A stretch of 64,000 nucleotides of DNA from assembly GCA_024637195.1 (NCBI GenBank), contig JAGXFN010000015.1, positions 62,001 to 126,000 of the forward strand. The letters run 5' to 3'. The position numbers and the translations under genes are program-made. Shown here in pieces: positions 28,669-35,068 of this stretch (positions are counted from its first letter, which is position 1; every line of letters begins with the position of its first letter). Source of the DNA: Arcobacter sp. (GTDB lineage Bacteria; Campylobacterota; Campylobacteria; Campylobacterales; Sulfurimonadaceae). The notes beneath the pieces are model-generated. The model was not told the origin of the DNA and searched no databases. It was given only the letters and a program-made list of their open reading frames with translations.

Positions 28669-29268
28669 TTAATGGCAAATATGCTTTAAGATATCAGATG
28701 CTTTGTCAACATGGTCAACAGCTCTTTGGATATCTTTACATTGTTTTTTACATGGGTTTAGTTTCTGCTTGGCAACAACTGCTTTACCAAGTTCTATTAA
28801 GTAGATTTCTTCAATAGAGTAGGGTCGTTGAATACGTTGTTGGTCTAGACGATATTCCAGAGTTTTAACTTTCCAACGAAGTGTCTCAAGTTCGCCTTTC
28901 ATTTCGATCTGCTTGTTCTTGTAGCGAGTGTTGGCTGCTTTTATTGAAGAGTTCTTTCGTGGATTTACTATGTAGTCTTCAGCCCAGTCTCTGAACTTCT
29001 TAGCTTGTTCTGATTTTATGAAGAAGCCTAAGCGGACTATGCCTTTTTTAGTCCAAAAGATAATCTTTTGCTTGCCGCCCTTGGTCTGAACTTCTAGTCG
29101 AACCCAATGTTTTCCTTCTTCAAGTTCATCTTTATGGTCGTTCTTATGTGTAGCGAGGGTGTGAGGTTTTATCCCATATCCTAAAGCAACTTCTTTATTT
29201 GATAATAAAAACTCATGTTCTTGGTTTTCAACTAAGTGTAAGTTATGGTCTTGGAAAATGATACTCAT
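28669..29268 (-). CDS. Bro-N/antirepressor-like phage protein
   Basis: The product is 199 residues. Residues about 15-95 resemble the Bro-N or phage antirepressor type domain, ending in the typical WTKKGIVRLGFFIKSEQAKK followed by FRDWAEDYI. A coiled-coil stretch (about 105-145) and a Cys-containing tail follow. Such proteins bind DNA or repressors and can trigger lytic growth. The 120-base gap upstream contains a palindrome and two near-identical 15-mers, probably its control region. The antirepressor role is inference. Confidence 0.6.
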   Translation of the reverse strand: MSIIFQDHNLHLVENQEHEFLLSNKEVALGYGIKPHTLATHKNDHKDELEEGKHWVRLEVQTKGGKQKIIFWTKKGIVRLGFFIKSEQAKKFRDWAEDYIVNPRKNSSIKAANTRYKNKQIEMKGELETLRWKVKTLEYRLDQQRIQRPYSIEEIYLIELGKAVVAKQKLNPCKKQCKDIQRAVDHVDKASDILKHICH

Positions 29269-29291
29269 GCTAATCCCCTATGCTAATTAAT

Positions 29292-29307
29292 ATACGATAA
29301 TTCGTAT
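29292..29307. repeat. Palindrome upstream of the antirepressor-like gene
   Basis: ATACGA and TCGTAT form a perfect dyad around TAAT, 24 bases before the start of the antirepressor-like gene. It has the form of an operator for a dimeric regulator. Confidence 0.45.
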
Positions 29308-29322
29308 TAATAATGGGATTAT

Positions 29323-29368
29323 ATAAGAATTTTCATACTATGTCAAGTAATTAATAAGAATATTCATA
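29323..29368. repeat. Two 15-base direct repeats, 31 bases apart
   Basis: ATAAGAATTTTCATA (29323-29337) and ATAAGAATATTCATA (29354-29368) differ at one base and are about three helical turns apart. The second is centred on the palindrome GAATATTC. They lie in an AT-rich gap upstream of the antirepressor-like gene and are likely regulator sites. Confidence 0.45.
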
Positions 29369-29402
29369 AAATAAATATACTTTAATTCAGATAATCTAAT
29401 TA

Positions 29403-29429
29403 AAGGGTATCGGTAATTCTGATACCCTT
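29403..29429 (-). terminator. Terminator after the HTH protein gene
   Basis: A perfect 9-base stem (AAGGGTATC / GATACCCTT) with a 9-base loop starts at the stop codon of the 194-residue gene and is followed, on the minus strand, by TAATTAG. It would separate the upstream nuclease operon from the antirepressor-like gene. Confidence 0.7.
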
Positions 29430-30012
29430 ATAGTTCACTAGCTATTTTGTAAGCTTCTTTAAAAACATAAAGTTTTTGTTTCAACTCTTTATTTTCAATA
29501 AGAAGCTTCAATGCAAGTTCGGTCATCTTAGGGATATTTCCTTTAGCCCAGTCAGATACAGATGCTGGGCTAACTTCCAATTTCTCAGCTAACTCTTTTT
29601 GAGTTATTCCAAGTTCTTTGCATGTAGCTTTTACGATATTTTGTTCTTCAATTTTATTTAGTAAGTATTTAGCCTGATCTTTCAATTCCTTAGTTTGTTT
29701 GACAGCTCCTTCTAGATAATCTCTATACCCATGCTCAGATAACCAGTGTAGTACCTCGTCTTCTGCGATAATCCAATTTTTATCTTCAAGTAGATTCGCG
29801 ATTACTTCATCTCGATAATCTATAACAACGGATCCTTGTAAATTTTCAAAACCAATTGCCTTACCTAATATAATCCATGCAAGACGTCTTGAGCCTTCTC
29901 CTTTGTATCCCCATCCCAAAGTAGTACTTGATTCTAGAAGTTCGCCATTACAAGTTACAACGGGGTCTTTACCTTCAGTAATAGAACCTTTAAAAACTTT
30001 TATATCTTTCAT
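29428..30012 (-). CDS. Two-domain protein: DUF6166-like plus XRE-type HTH
   Basis: The product is 194 residues. The first 90 resemble the small DUF6166-type domain (GWGYKGEGSRRLAWIIL is the telling stretch). After a linker helix, residues about 130-170 form an XRE helix-turn-helix (LGITQKELAEKLEVSPASVS), and a helical tail ends the protein. It probably binds DNA. Its start shares one base with the thermonuclease stop (TAATG), so the two are co-translated. The target is unknown. Confidence 0.65.
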   Translation of the reverse strand: MKDIKVFKGSITEGKDPVVTCNGELLESSTTLGWGYKGEGSRRLAWIILGKAIGFENLQGSVVIDYRDEVIANLLEDKNWIIAEDEVLHWLSEHGYRDYLEGAVKQTKELKDQAKYLLNKIEEQNIVKATCKELGITQKELAEKLEVSPASVSDWAKGNIPKMTELALKLLIENKELKQKLYVFKEAYKIASEL

Positions 30013-30467
30013 TATTTACACCAATCCTTTGTTTTAGTTCCACCGTCATAACTGACAGCAAGCTGTGAGTTGATAAGCTTAGAAGCCAAGCTCTCATTAT
30101 CAATATATACATCAGCTACGATACGAAAGTATTTACCACGCTTCATGTTGCGAAGCTCAATTTTCTTTCCAGCACGCAGAGCTGCTACAGTTATCTGCTT
30201 TGCTTTACGAGCTAAGTCTTTTTCTTGTTGGCACTTGCCTCTCATCTCAGGAGTATCAATACCGTTTACCCTAATTCCTATTCGATAACCCAAGAGATCT
30301 GGATAGTCTTTAATATTTACTCTGAAGGTATCACCATCATAGATGCTTGTTATCTCCGATACAAGAGCTATCCCATAGTTTTTGTTGGCTAATGATTCAG
30401 CATGACAAAAGGAGGTAACTAGGATGACTAAAATTAATATAACACGGATTTGTAAAATAATCTTCAT
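30012..30467 (-). CDS. Exported thermonuclease (SNase-like) family protein
   Basis: The product is about 151 residues with a signal peptide (hydrophobic core ILQIRVILILVILVTSF, cleavage after CHA). The mature part is the staphylococcal-nuclease fold: SIYDGDTFRVNI carries a metal-binding Asp, GIDTPEMRGKC the catalytic Arg loop, and a C-terminal Lys/Arg-rich strand follows. It would cut DNA or RNA in the periplasm or outside the cell. I chose ATG 30467 because GAAGG lies 10 bases upstream; the frame opens at 30482. An exported nuclease next to a membrane protein gene in the accessory arm suggests a cargo gene. Confidence 0.8.
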   Translation of the reverse strand: MKIILQIRVILILVILVTSFCHAESLANKNYGIALVSEITSIYDGDTFRVNIKDYPDLLGYRIGIRVNGIDTPEMRGKCQQEKDLARKAKQITVAALRAGKKIELRNMKRGKYFRIVADVYIDNESLASKLINSQLAVSYDGGTKTKDWCK

Positions 30468-30487
30468 ATCATTTACCTTCATTAGAT

Positions 30488-31195
30488 TTATTGTTTAAAA
30501 TCCATTTTGTATTCTTTATTTATATATGTGAACAAATCAATCGCTCCATCTTTTGTTTGTTCCATATAGTTCATTACTTTATCTGCTTCATTCGTGTTAA
30601 GATGCTTTCGCCCTTTATATTTGAATAATTCAAGTAATATCCCCGTCATTGGACGTTTCATCTCTGATACCTTCTTGTACAACTCTTTATAAAGGTTTGA
30701 TGTTATGTTTGGGTTGTTAAGCTCAGCATGTTTTTTTTCAATAAGTTCGTATAGGGGGTCCAGATAATTATTAAGGTTACTTTTTTGAACTTCTAGAATA
30801 ATAGAGGCAACCTCATTTGCTTGATCATGGAGATATAATATATTTCTTCTAAGTGCGGTCTTTGTTTCTTCTTCTTTATGGCTTTGTGCTTGCTTGATTG
30901 ATTTTATCATAGCAATAGAAGCCATGAATGCAGAAATTAATATAGCAAAGGCTGAGAACAATGCAATTCTACTCGTCGGAACATTCGCAATTAGAAGGAG
31001 TATTATTAATATTGTAAAAGCTCCAATACCCCACAACATAATTAAGGACATTGTGGTCAAGTCTTTATTTTTGAAAGCTGTTTTAATAAAATCAATTTGC
31101 ATAGTGTGAACATCTTTGTAGTATTCAGATATGTTCTGTAATATGTAATGGAGTGAAAGAAGAATGGCACAAATGATTATTAATTGTAAAATCAT
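30488..31195 (-). CDS. Membrane protein of unknown function
   Basis: The product is 235 residues with a first hydrophobic helix at about 3-20, two strong helices at about 50-72 and 78-98, and then a long soluble helical domain rich in charged residues. It lies immediately before the exported nuclease gene on the same strand (20-base gap). The layout, a membrane hairpin plus cytoplasmic domain, is seen in several effector and exclusion proteins, but I do not recognise a family. Confidence 0.65.
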   Translation of the reverse strand: MILQLIIICAILLSLHYILQNISEYYKDVHTMQIDFIKTAFKNKDLTTMSLIMLWGIGAFTILIILLLIANVPTSRIALFSAFAILISAFMASIAMIKSIKQAQSHKEEETKTALRRNILYLHDQANEVASIILEVQKSNLNNYLDPLYELIEKKHAELNNPNITSNLYKELYKKVSEMKRPMTGILLELFKYKGRKHLNTNEADKVMNYMEQTKDGAIDLFTYINKEYKMDFKQ

Positions 31196-31292
31196 AATAG
31201 TCCTTGGTTTGAATTTCTTATATATATGTAAAAAATATAATTTAAAATTAAACTAAATTATATTAAATTATTTTAAAATAGTACACACAATT

Positions 31293-31342
31293 TTCGTTTA
31301 AATCATAAGTTTGTGTGCATTCTTCGTTTAAATCACAAGTTT
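31293..31342. repeat. 20-base tandem direct repeat with 30-base period
   Basis: TTCGTTTAAATCATAAGTTT (31293-31312) recurs at 31323-31342 with one change (CAT to CAC). A CACACAA / TTGTGTG inverted repeat (31284-31290, 31311-31317) encloses the first copy. They lie in the gap between the minigene operon and the 235-residue gene. Confidence 0.55.
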
Positions 31343-31359
31343 TCGTAGTCTTTCAGTAA

Positions 31360-31518
31360 TTATCCAACTTGCTGCGCGATATAATCCAAGTCACTGTCTT
31401 CAATATAGTTGCACCCTTTTTCAAGCCCTATCAGGTACCACTCATTGGTTTTATCATCCCATTGCCCTAAGGTCATCTCACCAAGGTATTGGACCCAGTA
31501 AAAGCCTGGCCTTCTCAT
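31360..31518 (-). CDS. Small phage protein (52 residues)
   Basis: The product starts MRRPGFYWVQYLGEMTLGQW and has several tryptophans and tyrosines in a compact, probably beta-rich domain. It is typical of small phage proteins of the 'YWVxY..EW.VG.W' kind, but I claim no function. Its ATG overlaps the previous stop as ATGA. It is the last gene of the leftward minigene operon. Confidence 0.7.
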   Translation of the reverse strand: MRRPGFYWVQYLGEMTLGQWDDKTNEWYLIGLEKGCNYIEDSDLDYIAQQVG

Positions 31519-31769
31519 GCTATTCTCTTTTGTATTCCAAGCAAGAAGTCCTTGATCAGATAAAGCTGCTCGTTCATCTTGTCTCCCATCTGGTTTTTAG
31601 TGTAGATCAAGAGTCTTGTATCTATCGCCATAAGGATATCATCAACGTAATAGCCGTTTGAGTTCTTTGTCTTCTCAAGACCGTATTTTTTGAGCCTTGA
31701 AAACTTGCTGTGAAGCTGCTGGCTTTTTATGTTCAGCTTTTTGCTCAAGTCATTGATATATACGATCAC
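31515..31769 (-). CDS. Small putative DNA-binding protein
   Basis: The product is 84 residues. The first 30 (VYINDLSKKLNIKSQQLHSK) look like a helix-turn-helix of a phage regulator, and the remainder is helical. It starts with GTG overlapping the stop of the 38-residue gene (GTGA), so translation is coupled. The function is inferred only from the HTH-like start. Confidence 0.55.
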   Translation of the reverse strand: MIVYINDLSKKLNIKSQQLHSKFSRLKKYGLEKTKNSNGYYVDDILMAIDTRLLIYTKNQMGDKMNEQLYLIKDFLLGIQKRIA

Positions 31770-31882
31770 GATGCATCCTTTTGCTTAAGCAGCTCTCTGA
31801 TCTCTTTGTCCGTGTAGGGCTTTCCGTTGATCAGGACGGTATCTACCTGGCCAATGGCTCGGCCTTTGAAGAAGCCGGTCAT
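31766..31882 (-). CDS. Very small phage protein (38 residues)
   Basis: The product starts MTGFFKGRAIGQVDTVLING and ends in a charged helix. Support comes from position: it fits exactly between two genes with a 4-base overlap at each end (ATGA at its start, GTGA at its end), an arrangement unlikely by chance. Confidence 0.55.
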   Translation of the reverse strand: MTGFFKGRAIGQVDTVLINGKPYTDKEIRELLKQKDAS

Positions 31883-32139
31883 TTTATGTATCCCATTTTT
31901 TTGGCAGCGTTGATGTTTCTTGGATCTACGGTCTTATGTGCCATCGGCAGCACCAGGGAAAAGGACTCTTTAAAAGTCTCTTTGTCGAGCGCCCTGGGAG
32001 TATTGTTTTCGTCGTGGAAGTAGACGATGGGCAGTTCTTGGGTGTAGTCGGTGCGGTCTACCCAGACGGTGTTGCCCTTTTGGTTTATGAAAGGGTGGGC
32101 GGTCAGGCATGCGGTTTCGAATTCTAATTCGCTTATCAT
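31879..32139 (-). CDS. Small phage protein (86 residues)
   Basis: The product starts MISELEFETACLTAHPFINQ and is a compact soluble protein with no recognised family. A strong AAGGAAA ribosome-binding site precedes the ATG, and its stop overlaps the next gene. Confidence 0.6.
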   Translation of the reverse strand: MISELEFETACLTAHPFINQKGNTVWVDRTDYTQELPIVYFHDENNTPRALDKETFKESFSLVLPMAHKTVDPRNINAAKKMGYIK

Positions 32140-32152
32140 GCTGTTTCCTTTT

Positions 32153-32323
32153 TTAATAGCTTGAAGAGATGTCGGAAGTGTCCCCGTTCTCTACCATGGC
32201 CTGGTCACGCCCACGTCCGTACTTCTTGTTGAGCTTGTCAACGGCTTCTTCTTTTACTTCCGGGAGTGCGAGTGAGACCTGTATGTTTACGAGTTCTTTT
32301 TCATAGTTGTCCATGCTCATCAT
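32153..32323 (-). CDS. Small phage protein (56 residues)
   Basis: The product starts MMSMDNYEKELVNIQVSLAL and is acidic and helical. Its ATG overlaps the stop of the upstream gene (ATGA). The frame is open far upstream, but those codons are the shadow of the 125-residue gene, so the short form is preferred. Confidence 0.55.
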   Translation of the reverse strand: MMSMDNYEKELVNIQVSLALPEVKEEAVDKLNKKYGRGRDQAMVENGDTSDISSSY

Positions 32324-32697
32324 GAAGCCTTTATCGCGTGGAAGAGCTCTTCGGCGTTGAAATTGTTCTGCTCTGTGTAGGCCTTTATCGCATCTGCTTT
32401 TGCCATCTCGCAGAGGGCTATGAGCTGGCCTTTGGTGATGTTGATCGGCTCGTTGTCCTTGATGGAGTTGAACTGTTTTTGCAGTTTGGTTTTTTCTGAC
32501 ATGGGTTTTTCCTTTTTGGTTATGCCGAGCTGGTGCCAGACTGTGTTTAGTTTTTGGGTGTAGTAGGCGGCGGCTTCGGCTTTTGGCATTCGCTGGGGGA
32601 TGCCTGTCGGTACTGCGTTCTCGAAGTGGAACAGCCGGCTGGACTCGGCATAGACTTCTTGCTTTTTCTCGAACCACACCTCGCCGTGCGTGCTCAT
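32320..32697 (-). CDS. Phage protein (125 residues) with internal start
   Basis: The product starts MSTHGEVWFEKKQEVYAESS. The C-terminal 60 residues (from MSEKTKLQKQFNSIKDNEP) form a distinct helical domain with its own ATG at 32502 preceded by AAGGA, so a shorter second product is possible. An upstream in-frame ATG at 32754 would overlap the previous gene by 26 bases and is less likely. The function is unknown. Confidence 0.6.
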   Translation of the reverse strand: MSTHGEVWFEKKQEVYAESSRLFHFENAVPTGIPQRMPKAEAAAYYTQKLNTVWHQLGITKKEKPMSEKTKLQKQFNSIKDNEPINITKGQLIALCEMAKADAIKAYTEQNNFNAEELFHAIKAS

Positions 32698-32728
32698 GGC
32701 AGCGCCGCTTCTCTGCGGGCGGTCACTG

Positions 32729-32896
32729 TCAGTTTTTGTGCATGTAGAAGTCATCGATCACGTAGTCGTCGCGGTTGGTGTAGTCTTCTTTTCGTTTTTT
32801 GGCGTAGTATTTTACGACCAAGGCGACGAAGATCAGGGCGAGGCACAGGAGGAATACACCCCATCTAAACATGTCCAGCGTTATAAAGTCAGTCAT
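32729..32896 (-). CDS. Single-pass membrane miniprotein (55 residues)
   Basis: The product starts MTDFITLDMFRWGVFLLCLA. Residues about 12-29 form one membrane helix, followed by the positively charged YYAKKRKEDY and a polar tail. It overlaps the previous gene by 8 bases. Its likely topology is N-out/C-in. It could be a membrane regulator of the phage, but nothing shows what it does. Confidence 0.6.
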   Translation of the reverse strand: MTDFITLDMFRWGVFLLCLALIFVALVVKYYAKKRKEDYTNRDDYVIDDFYMHKN

Positions 32897-33041
32897 TTTT
32901 TATCCCTATGCGGCTTTTGAAGAGGGCCAGCTGCTTGACGGCGTCGGCTATCTTGATGGGTCTGTGCTCGGGCGCGGACAACTTGAGGCGAAGGAACTCA
33001 TGCTCGAGTTCGGCGGTCGATCTTGCTATAGCACGTACCAT
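32889..33041 (-). CDS. Small basic phage protein (50 residues)
   Basis: The product starts MVRAIARSTAELEHEFLRLK, helical and basic. A GGGGG tract lies just before the ATG, and the gene overlaps the membrane miniprotein by 8 bases. No family is recognised. Confidence 0.5.
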   Translation of the reverse strand: MVRAIARSTAELEHEFLRLKLSAPEHRPIKIADAVKQLALFKSRIGIKND

Positions 33042-33160
33042 CCTGACCCCCTGTGCAGAAGGTCTTCTGTGATGTCGGTCTTACATGGTTTAAACAAGAT
33101 CCTGAACTTTTTGCGCATGGTCGAGGGGGCGAAGGCCCGGCGTTTCCTTTTTGTGTACAT
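33026..33160 (-). CDS. Possible small basic protein (44 residues)
   Basis: The product starts MYTKRKRRAFAPSTMRKKFR and is very basic at its N-terminus. A good ribosome-binding site (AAGGAAA, 5 bases before ATG) supports it, but it overlaps the 33090-33242 frame by 71 bases, so only one of the two may be used. Confidence 0.4.
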   Translation of the reverse strand: MYTKRKRRAFAPSTMRKKFRILFKPCKTDITEDLLHRGSGWYVL

Positions 33161-33242
33161 AGGCTTTCCTTGATATGAATATTGACTGGCTCGTGACGTT
33201 CGGGGCCTCGTCGAGCAGGCCGCGTTTAAGAGGCTTTTTCAT
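33090..33242 (-). CDS. Possible small protein (50 residues)
   Basis: The product starts MKKPLKRGLLDEAPNVTSQS. It begins with an ATGA overlap on the preceding stop, the same coupling used elsewhere in this operon. It overlaps the 44-residue frame in another phase. Confidence 0.45.
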   Translation of the reverse strand: MKKPLKRGLLDEAPNVTSQSIFISRKAYVHKKETPGLRPLDHAQKVQDLV

Positions 33243-33457
33243 CTGTCTGTCAGAAAGGAGCACAGACGTCTTTTAATATCTTTTCCGTCCTCATTCTCAT
33301 ACAGAGAGGTCGAAAAAGATGGTGCCTTGTCCTTTGCCCACCCCCCTTCAAATACTTGGATGCTAATAGCATCTACATGACCTGAAAAATCGCATATGAC
33401 ATGATGATCGGTAATGTCGTTTATCAGCTTACATAGTGCGAACAGTTCTAAAAACAT
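33239..33457 (-). CDS. Small phage protein (72 residues)
   Basis: The product starts MFLELFALCKLINDITDHHV and is a soluble alpha/beta protein with no recognised family. AAAGGAG lies six bases before the ATG, which decides this start over an ATG at 33490 in the same frame. Confidence 0.6.
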   Translation of the reverse strand: MFLELFALCKLINDITDHHVICDFSGHVDAISIQVFEGGWAKDKAPSFSTSLYENEDGKDIKRRLCSFLTDR

Positions 33458-33496
33458 CGGCTCTCCTTTTCTTTGTGATATACTTTTCATCTACTT

Positions 33497-33568
33497 TTAC
33501 AAAATCTGTTCGGCGAGCTGCTCTAGCAGCTCTTCGAACTTATCCCATTTGTTTTTTATGTATTTCAT
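33497..33568 (-). CDS. Possible 23-residue peptide
   Basis: MKYIKNKWDKFEELLEQLAE then three more residues: an amphipathic helix. The purine run GGGAAAAAG precedes its ATG. Two even shorter frames (18 residues each) lie upstream between here and the tRNA. It is too short to be sure. Confidence 0.25.
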   Translation of the reverse strand: MKYIKNKWDKFEELLEQLAEQIL

Positions 33569-33713
33569 CTTTTTCCCGTTAAACGTTTTATGAAATACCT
33601 GTTGGTATCTCAACAAAAAGTTTCAGATCATACTTCGCTTTCATAACGCCGCCAGATGAGTAAAGGAAGCTTGCGATAGGTATGGTCTCTTTTTCATAGG
33701 GAGAATGTTAGGG

Positions 33714-33787
33714 TGGGGACTGCAGGATTCGAACCTGCGACCTTAGATGTACAAAATCTACGCTCTGACCAACTGAGCTAAGCCCCC
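33714..33787 (-). tRNA. tRNA-Thr, anticodon UGU
   Basis: All four arms pair: acceptor GGGGGCT/AGTCCCC (one G-U), D-stem GCTC/GAGC, anticodon stem TAGAT/ATCTA with loop TTTGTAC (anticodon TGT at loop positions 34-36, A37), and T-stem GCAGG/CCTGC with TTCGAAT. The length is 74 with discriminator A. CCA is not encoded; the bases after the discriminator read CCC. It would decode ACA and wobble codons. It lies at the head of the leftward minigene operon in the prophage. Confidence 0.88.
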
Positions 33788-33820
33788 GTTAAATTATTAT
33801 TTACGGTGGAACCCTTCTGC

Positions 33821-33826
33821 TATAAT
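33821..33826 (+). promoter_or_regulatory. Extended -10 promoter of the membrane protein/41-mer pair
   Basis: TGCTATAAT lies 56 bases before the ATG at 33882. It is enclosed by an inverted repeat (GGAACCCTT at 33807-33815 and AAGGGCTCC at 33848-33856, one mismatch), which could be an operator. Confidence 0.5.
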
Positions 33827-33881
33827 GATGTTGACAAACCAAAACAAAAGGGCTCCATAATAAACATGTGGAGAAGTGAAT

Positions 33882-34565
33882 ATGGGGTATCGAGAAAAAC
33901 AACGTGAAAGTTCAAACAAGATTACTGCCGATTATGAGGATAATTTAAAATTGCACTATGAGGCAGTACGAAAAGAATTAGATATATTGATCGGATCCAC
34001 AATGCCTCACCAGTTTAATGTGATAAAGACATTACTGTGGCTTAACATTGTTTTTATTGGTATTTCTATTAAAATAATGGAGGATGGTGCTTCTTTATGG
34101 TTTACAGTACCATTTTTTATCGTTTCTGCGGGTAGCATATTTTCTTCACTCATAGGAATGCGGTCTGGAAGGTATGTCCACTATGGCGTTCCTGGGAAAG
34201 TATCATTTATGAGTAAGACCCCCGATGGAAGATGGGCAAAGTCCAATGGTTTGGTTTCGATGCTGTATGAGGCTCAACGCGCAGTACGATATAATGGAAT
34301 CAATATCATTAGGAGATCCAAACTGATAAGACAATCAAGTGGATTAACATTATTGACGCTTGCCTCACTTTTAGCTTTGTCTACGCATACAACATTTTAT
34401 TACAAGGAGAGCTGTCCTGAGCCATTACAAAATACTTTAGTGTCAAATAAGAAAATGTTTCATTATGATAATGCAATGTTTGCATTGCCTGATAACCTAA
34501 AGGTATATAAAAGACGTATTCTTGAAGACTATATACCAGGTACTAATATTAAAAAGAATAGATAA
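33882..34565 (+). CDS. Prophage membrane protein of unknown function
   Basis: The product is 227 residues. An N-terminal charged helix (about 5-35) is followed by a membrane hairpin (about 50-67 and 75-93), a soluble stretch, a third hydrophobic helix (about 152-168) and a C-terminal domain. It has its own promoter and is AT-rich like a cargo gene. A GGAG site eight bases before ATG 33882 decides the start over the GTG at 33876. Its position beside the immunity region suggests superinfection exclusion or defence, but this is inference. I recognise no family. Confidence 0.7.
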   Translation: MGYREKQRESSNKITADYEDNLKLHYEAVRKELDILIGSTMPHQFNVIKTLLWLNIVFIGISIKIMEDGASLWFTVPFFIVSAGSIFSSLIGMRSGRYVHYGVPGKVSFMSKTPDGRWAKSNGLVSMLYEAQRAVRYNGINIIRRSKLIRQSSGLTLLTLASLLALSTHTTFYYKESCPEPLQNTLVSNKKMFHYDNAMFALPDNLKVYKRRILEDYIPGTNIKKNR

Positions 34566-34582
34566 AAAAATAAGGTAAACAC

Positions 34583-34708
34583 ATGTCATCAAACAATAAG
34601 AAGCCTATTCAGCCCGTTGTAAAACCAAGCGACTATGGTAAAAGATCAAATGATGCAAAGCCTATAAAGCCAAAAGCATCAAGAGATATCAATTCAAGTA
34701 AAAAGTAA
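34583..34708 (+). CDS. 41-residue basic, proline-rich small protein
   Basis: The product starts MSSNNKKPIQPVVKPSDYGK and ends SSKK; it is rich in Lys, Pro, Ser and Asn and probably unstructured. AAGG lies eight bases before the ATG, and it follows the membrane protein gene by 17 bases, so the two form an operon. A hairpin begins at its stop codon. No family is recognised. Confidence 0.55.
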   Translation: MSSNNKKPIQPVVKPSDYGKRSNDAKPIKPKASRDINSSKK

Positions 34709-34722
34709 GCCATCTGGCTTAC
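34705..34722 (+). terminator. Hairpin after the 41-mer gene
   Basis: A perfect 7-base stem (GTAAGCC / GGCTTAC) with an ATCT loop starts in the stop codon. There is no T-run, so it may be a weak terminator or an RNA-stabilising end. Confidence 0.45.
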
Positions 34723-35005
34723 TCATCAAGCAACCATAAAGTCATAGTTAATAAAAACCAGAAAAACCATACATCCATTTACTTTCCTTTGTGCTCTTAG
34801 TGCCGTGCGAACACGACACCTTAGAACATTCAACTGCACATTTATTCCAGCGTCCGTTGACGACGCTTCCCGCTTCCGCTCGAATATGTACGGGGATCAT
34901 TTGAAAACGGCCTCTTATTTACCTGCGAGAGCTGCCGCTGAAAAGTCAAAAAACACTCCAATCCTTATCCCGATTCTTTGGCCGGGATGGATTGGATTTG
35001 AAAAT

Positions 35006-35020
35006 GATACTATCTGTGTC
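35006..35020. promoter_or_regulatory. Repressor operator copy, upstream site at sce7726
   Basis: GATACTATCTGTGTC fits the dyad GAYAC-N5-GTRTC. It is the exact reverse complement of the site at 39116-39130 beside the Cro-like gene. Confidence 0.7.
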
Positions 35021-35040
35021 ATTAAAGCAAACTTAATAAA

Positions 35041-35055
35041 GACACATTTAGTATC
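35041..35055. promoter_or_regulatory. Repressor operator copy, promoter-proximal site at sce7726
   Basis: GACACATTTAGTATC has the same dyad form, and its centre is 35 bases from the centre of the upstream copy. It covers the -35 position of the promoter whose -10 is at 35063, so binding would block transcription. Confidence 0.7.
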
Positions 35056-35062
35056 ATTATGC

Positions 35063-35068
35063 TATACT
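35063..35068 (+). promoter_or_regulatory. Extended -10 promoter of the sce7726 gene
   Basis: TGC followed by TATACT; the -35-like AAGACA at 35039-35044 lies 18 bases upstream within the operator. Confidence 0.55.

Noticed and set aside
32554-32920. Plus-strand frames of 76-104 codons opposite the minigene operon
   Set aside because: They lie antisense to coupled small genes, and one reads as a low-complexity Arg/Val run; no start signals fit.
33740-33760. Reading the prophage tRNA as tRNA-Val(UAC)
   Set aside because: That register breaks the five-base anticodon stem; the paired stem TAGAT/ATCTA places TGT in the anticodon position.
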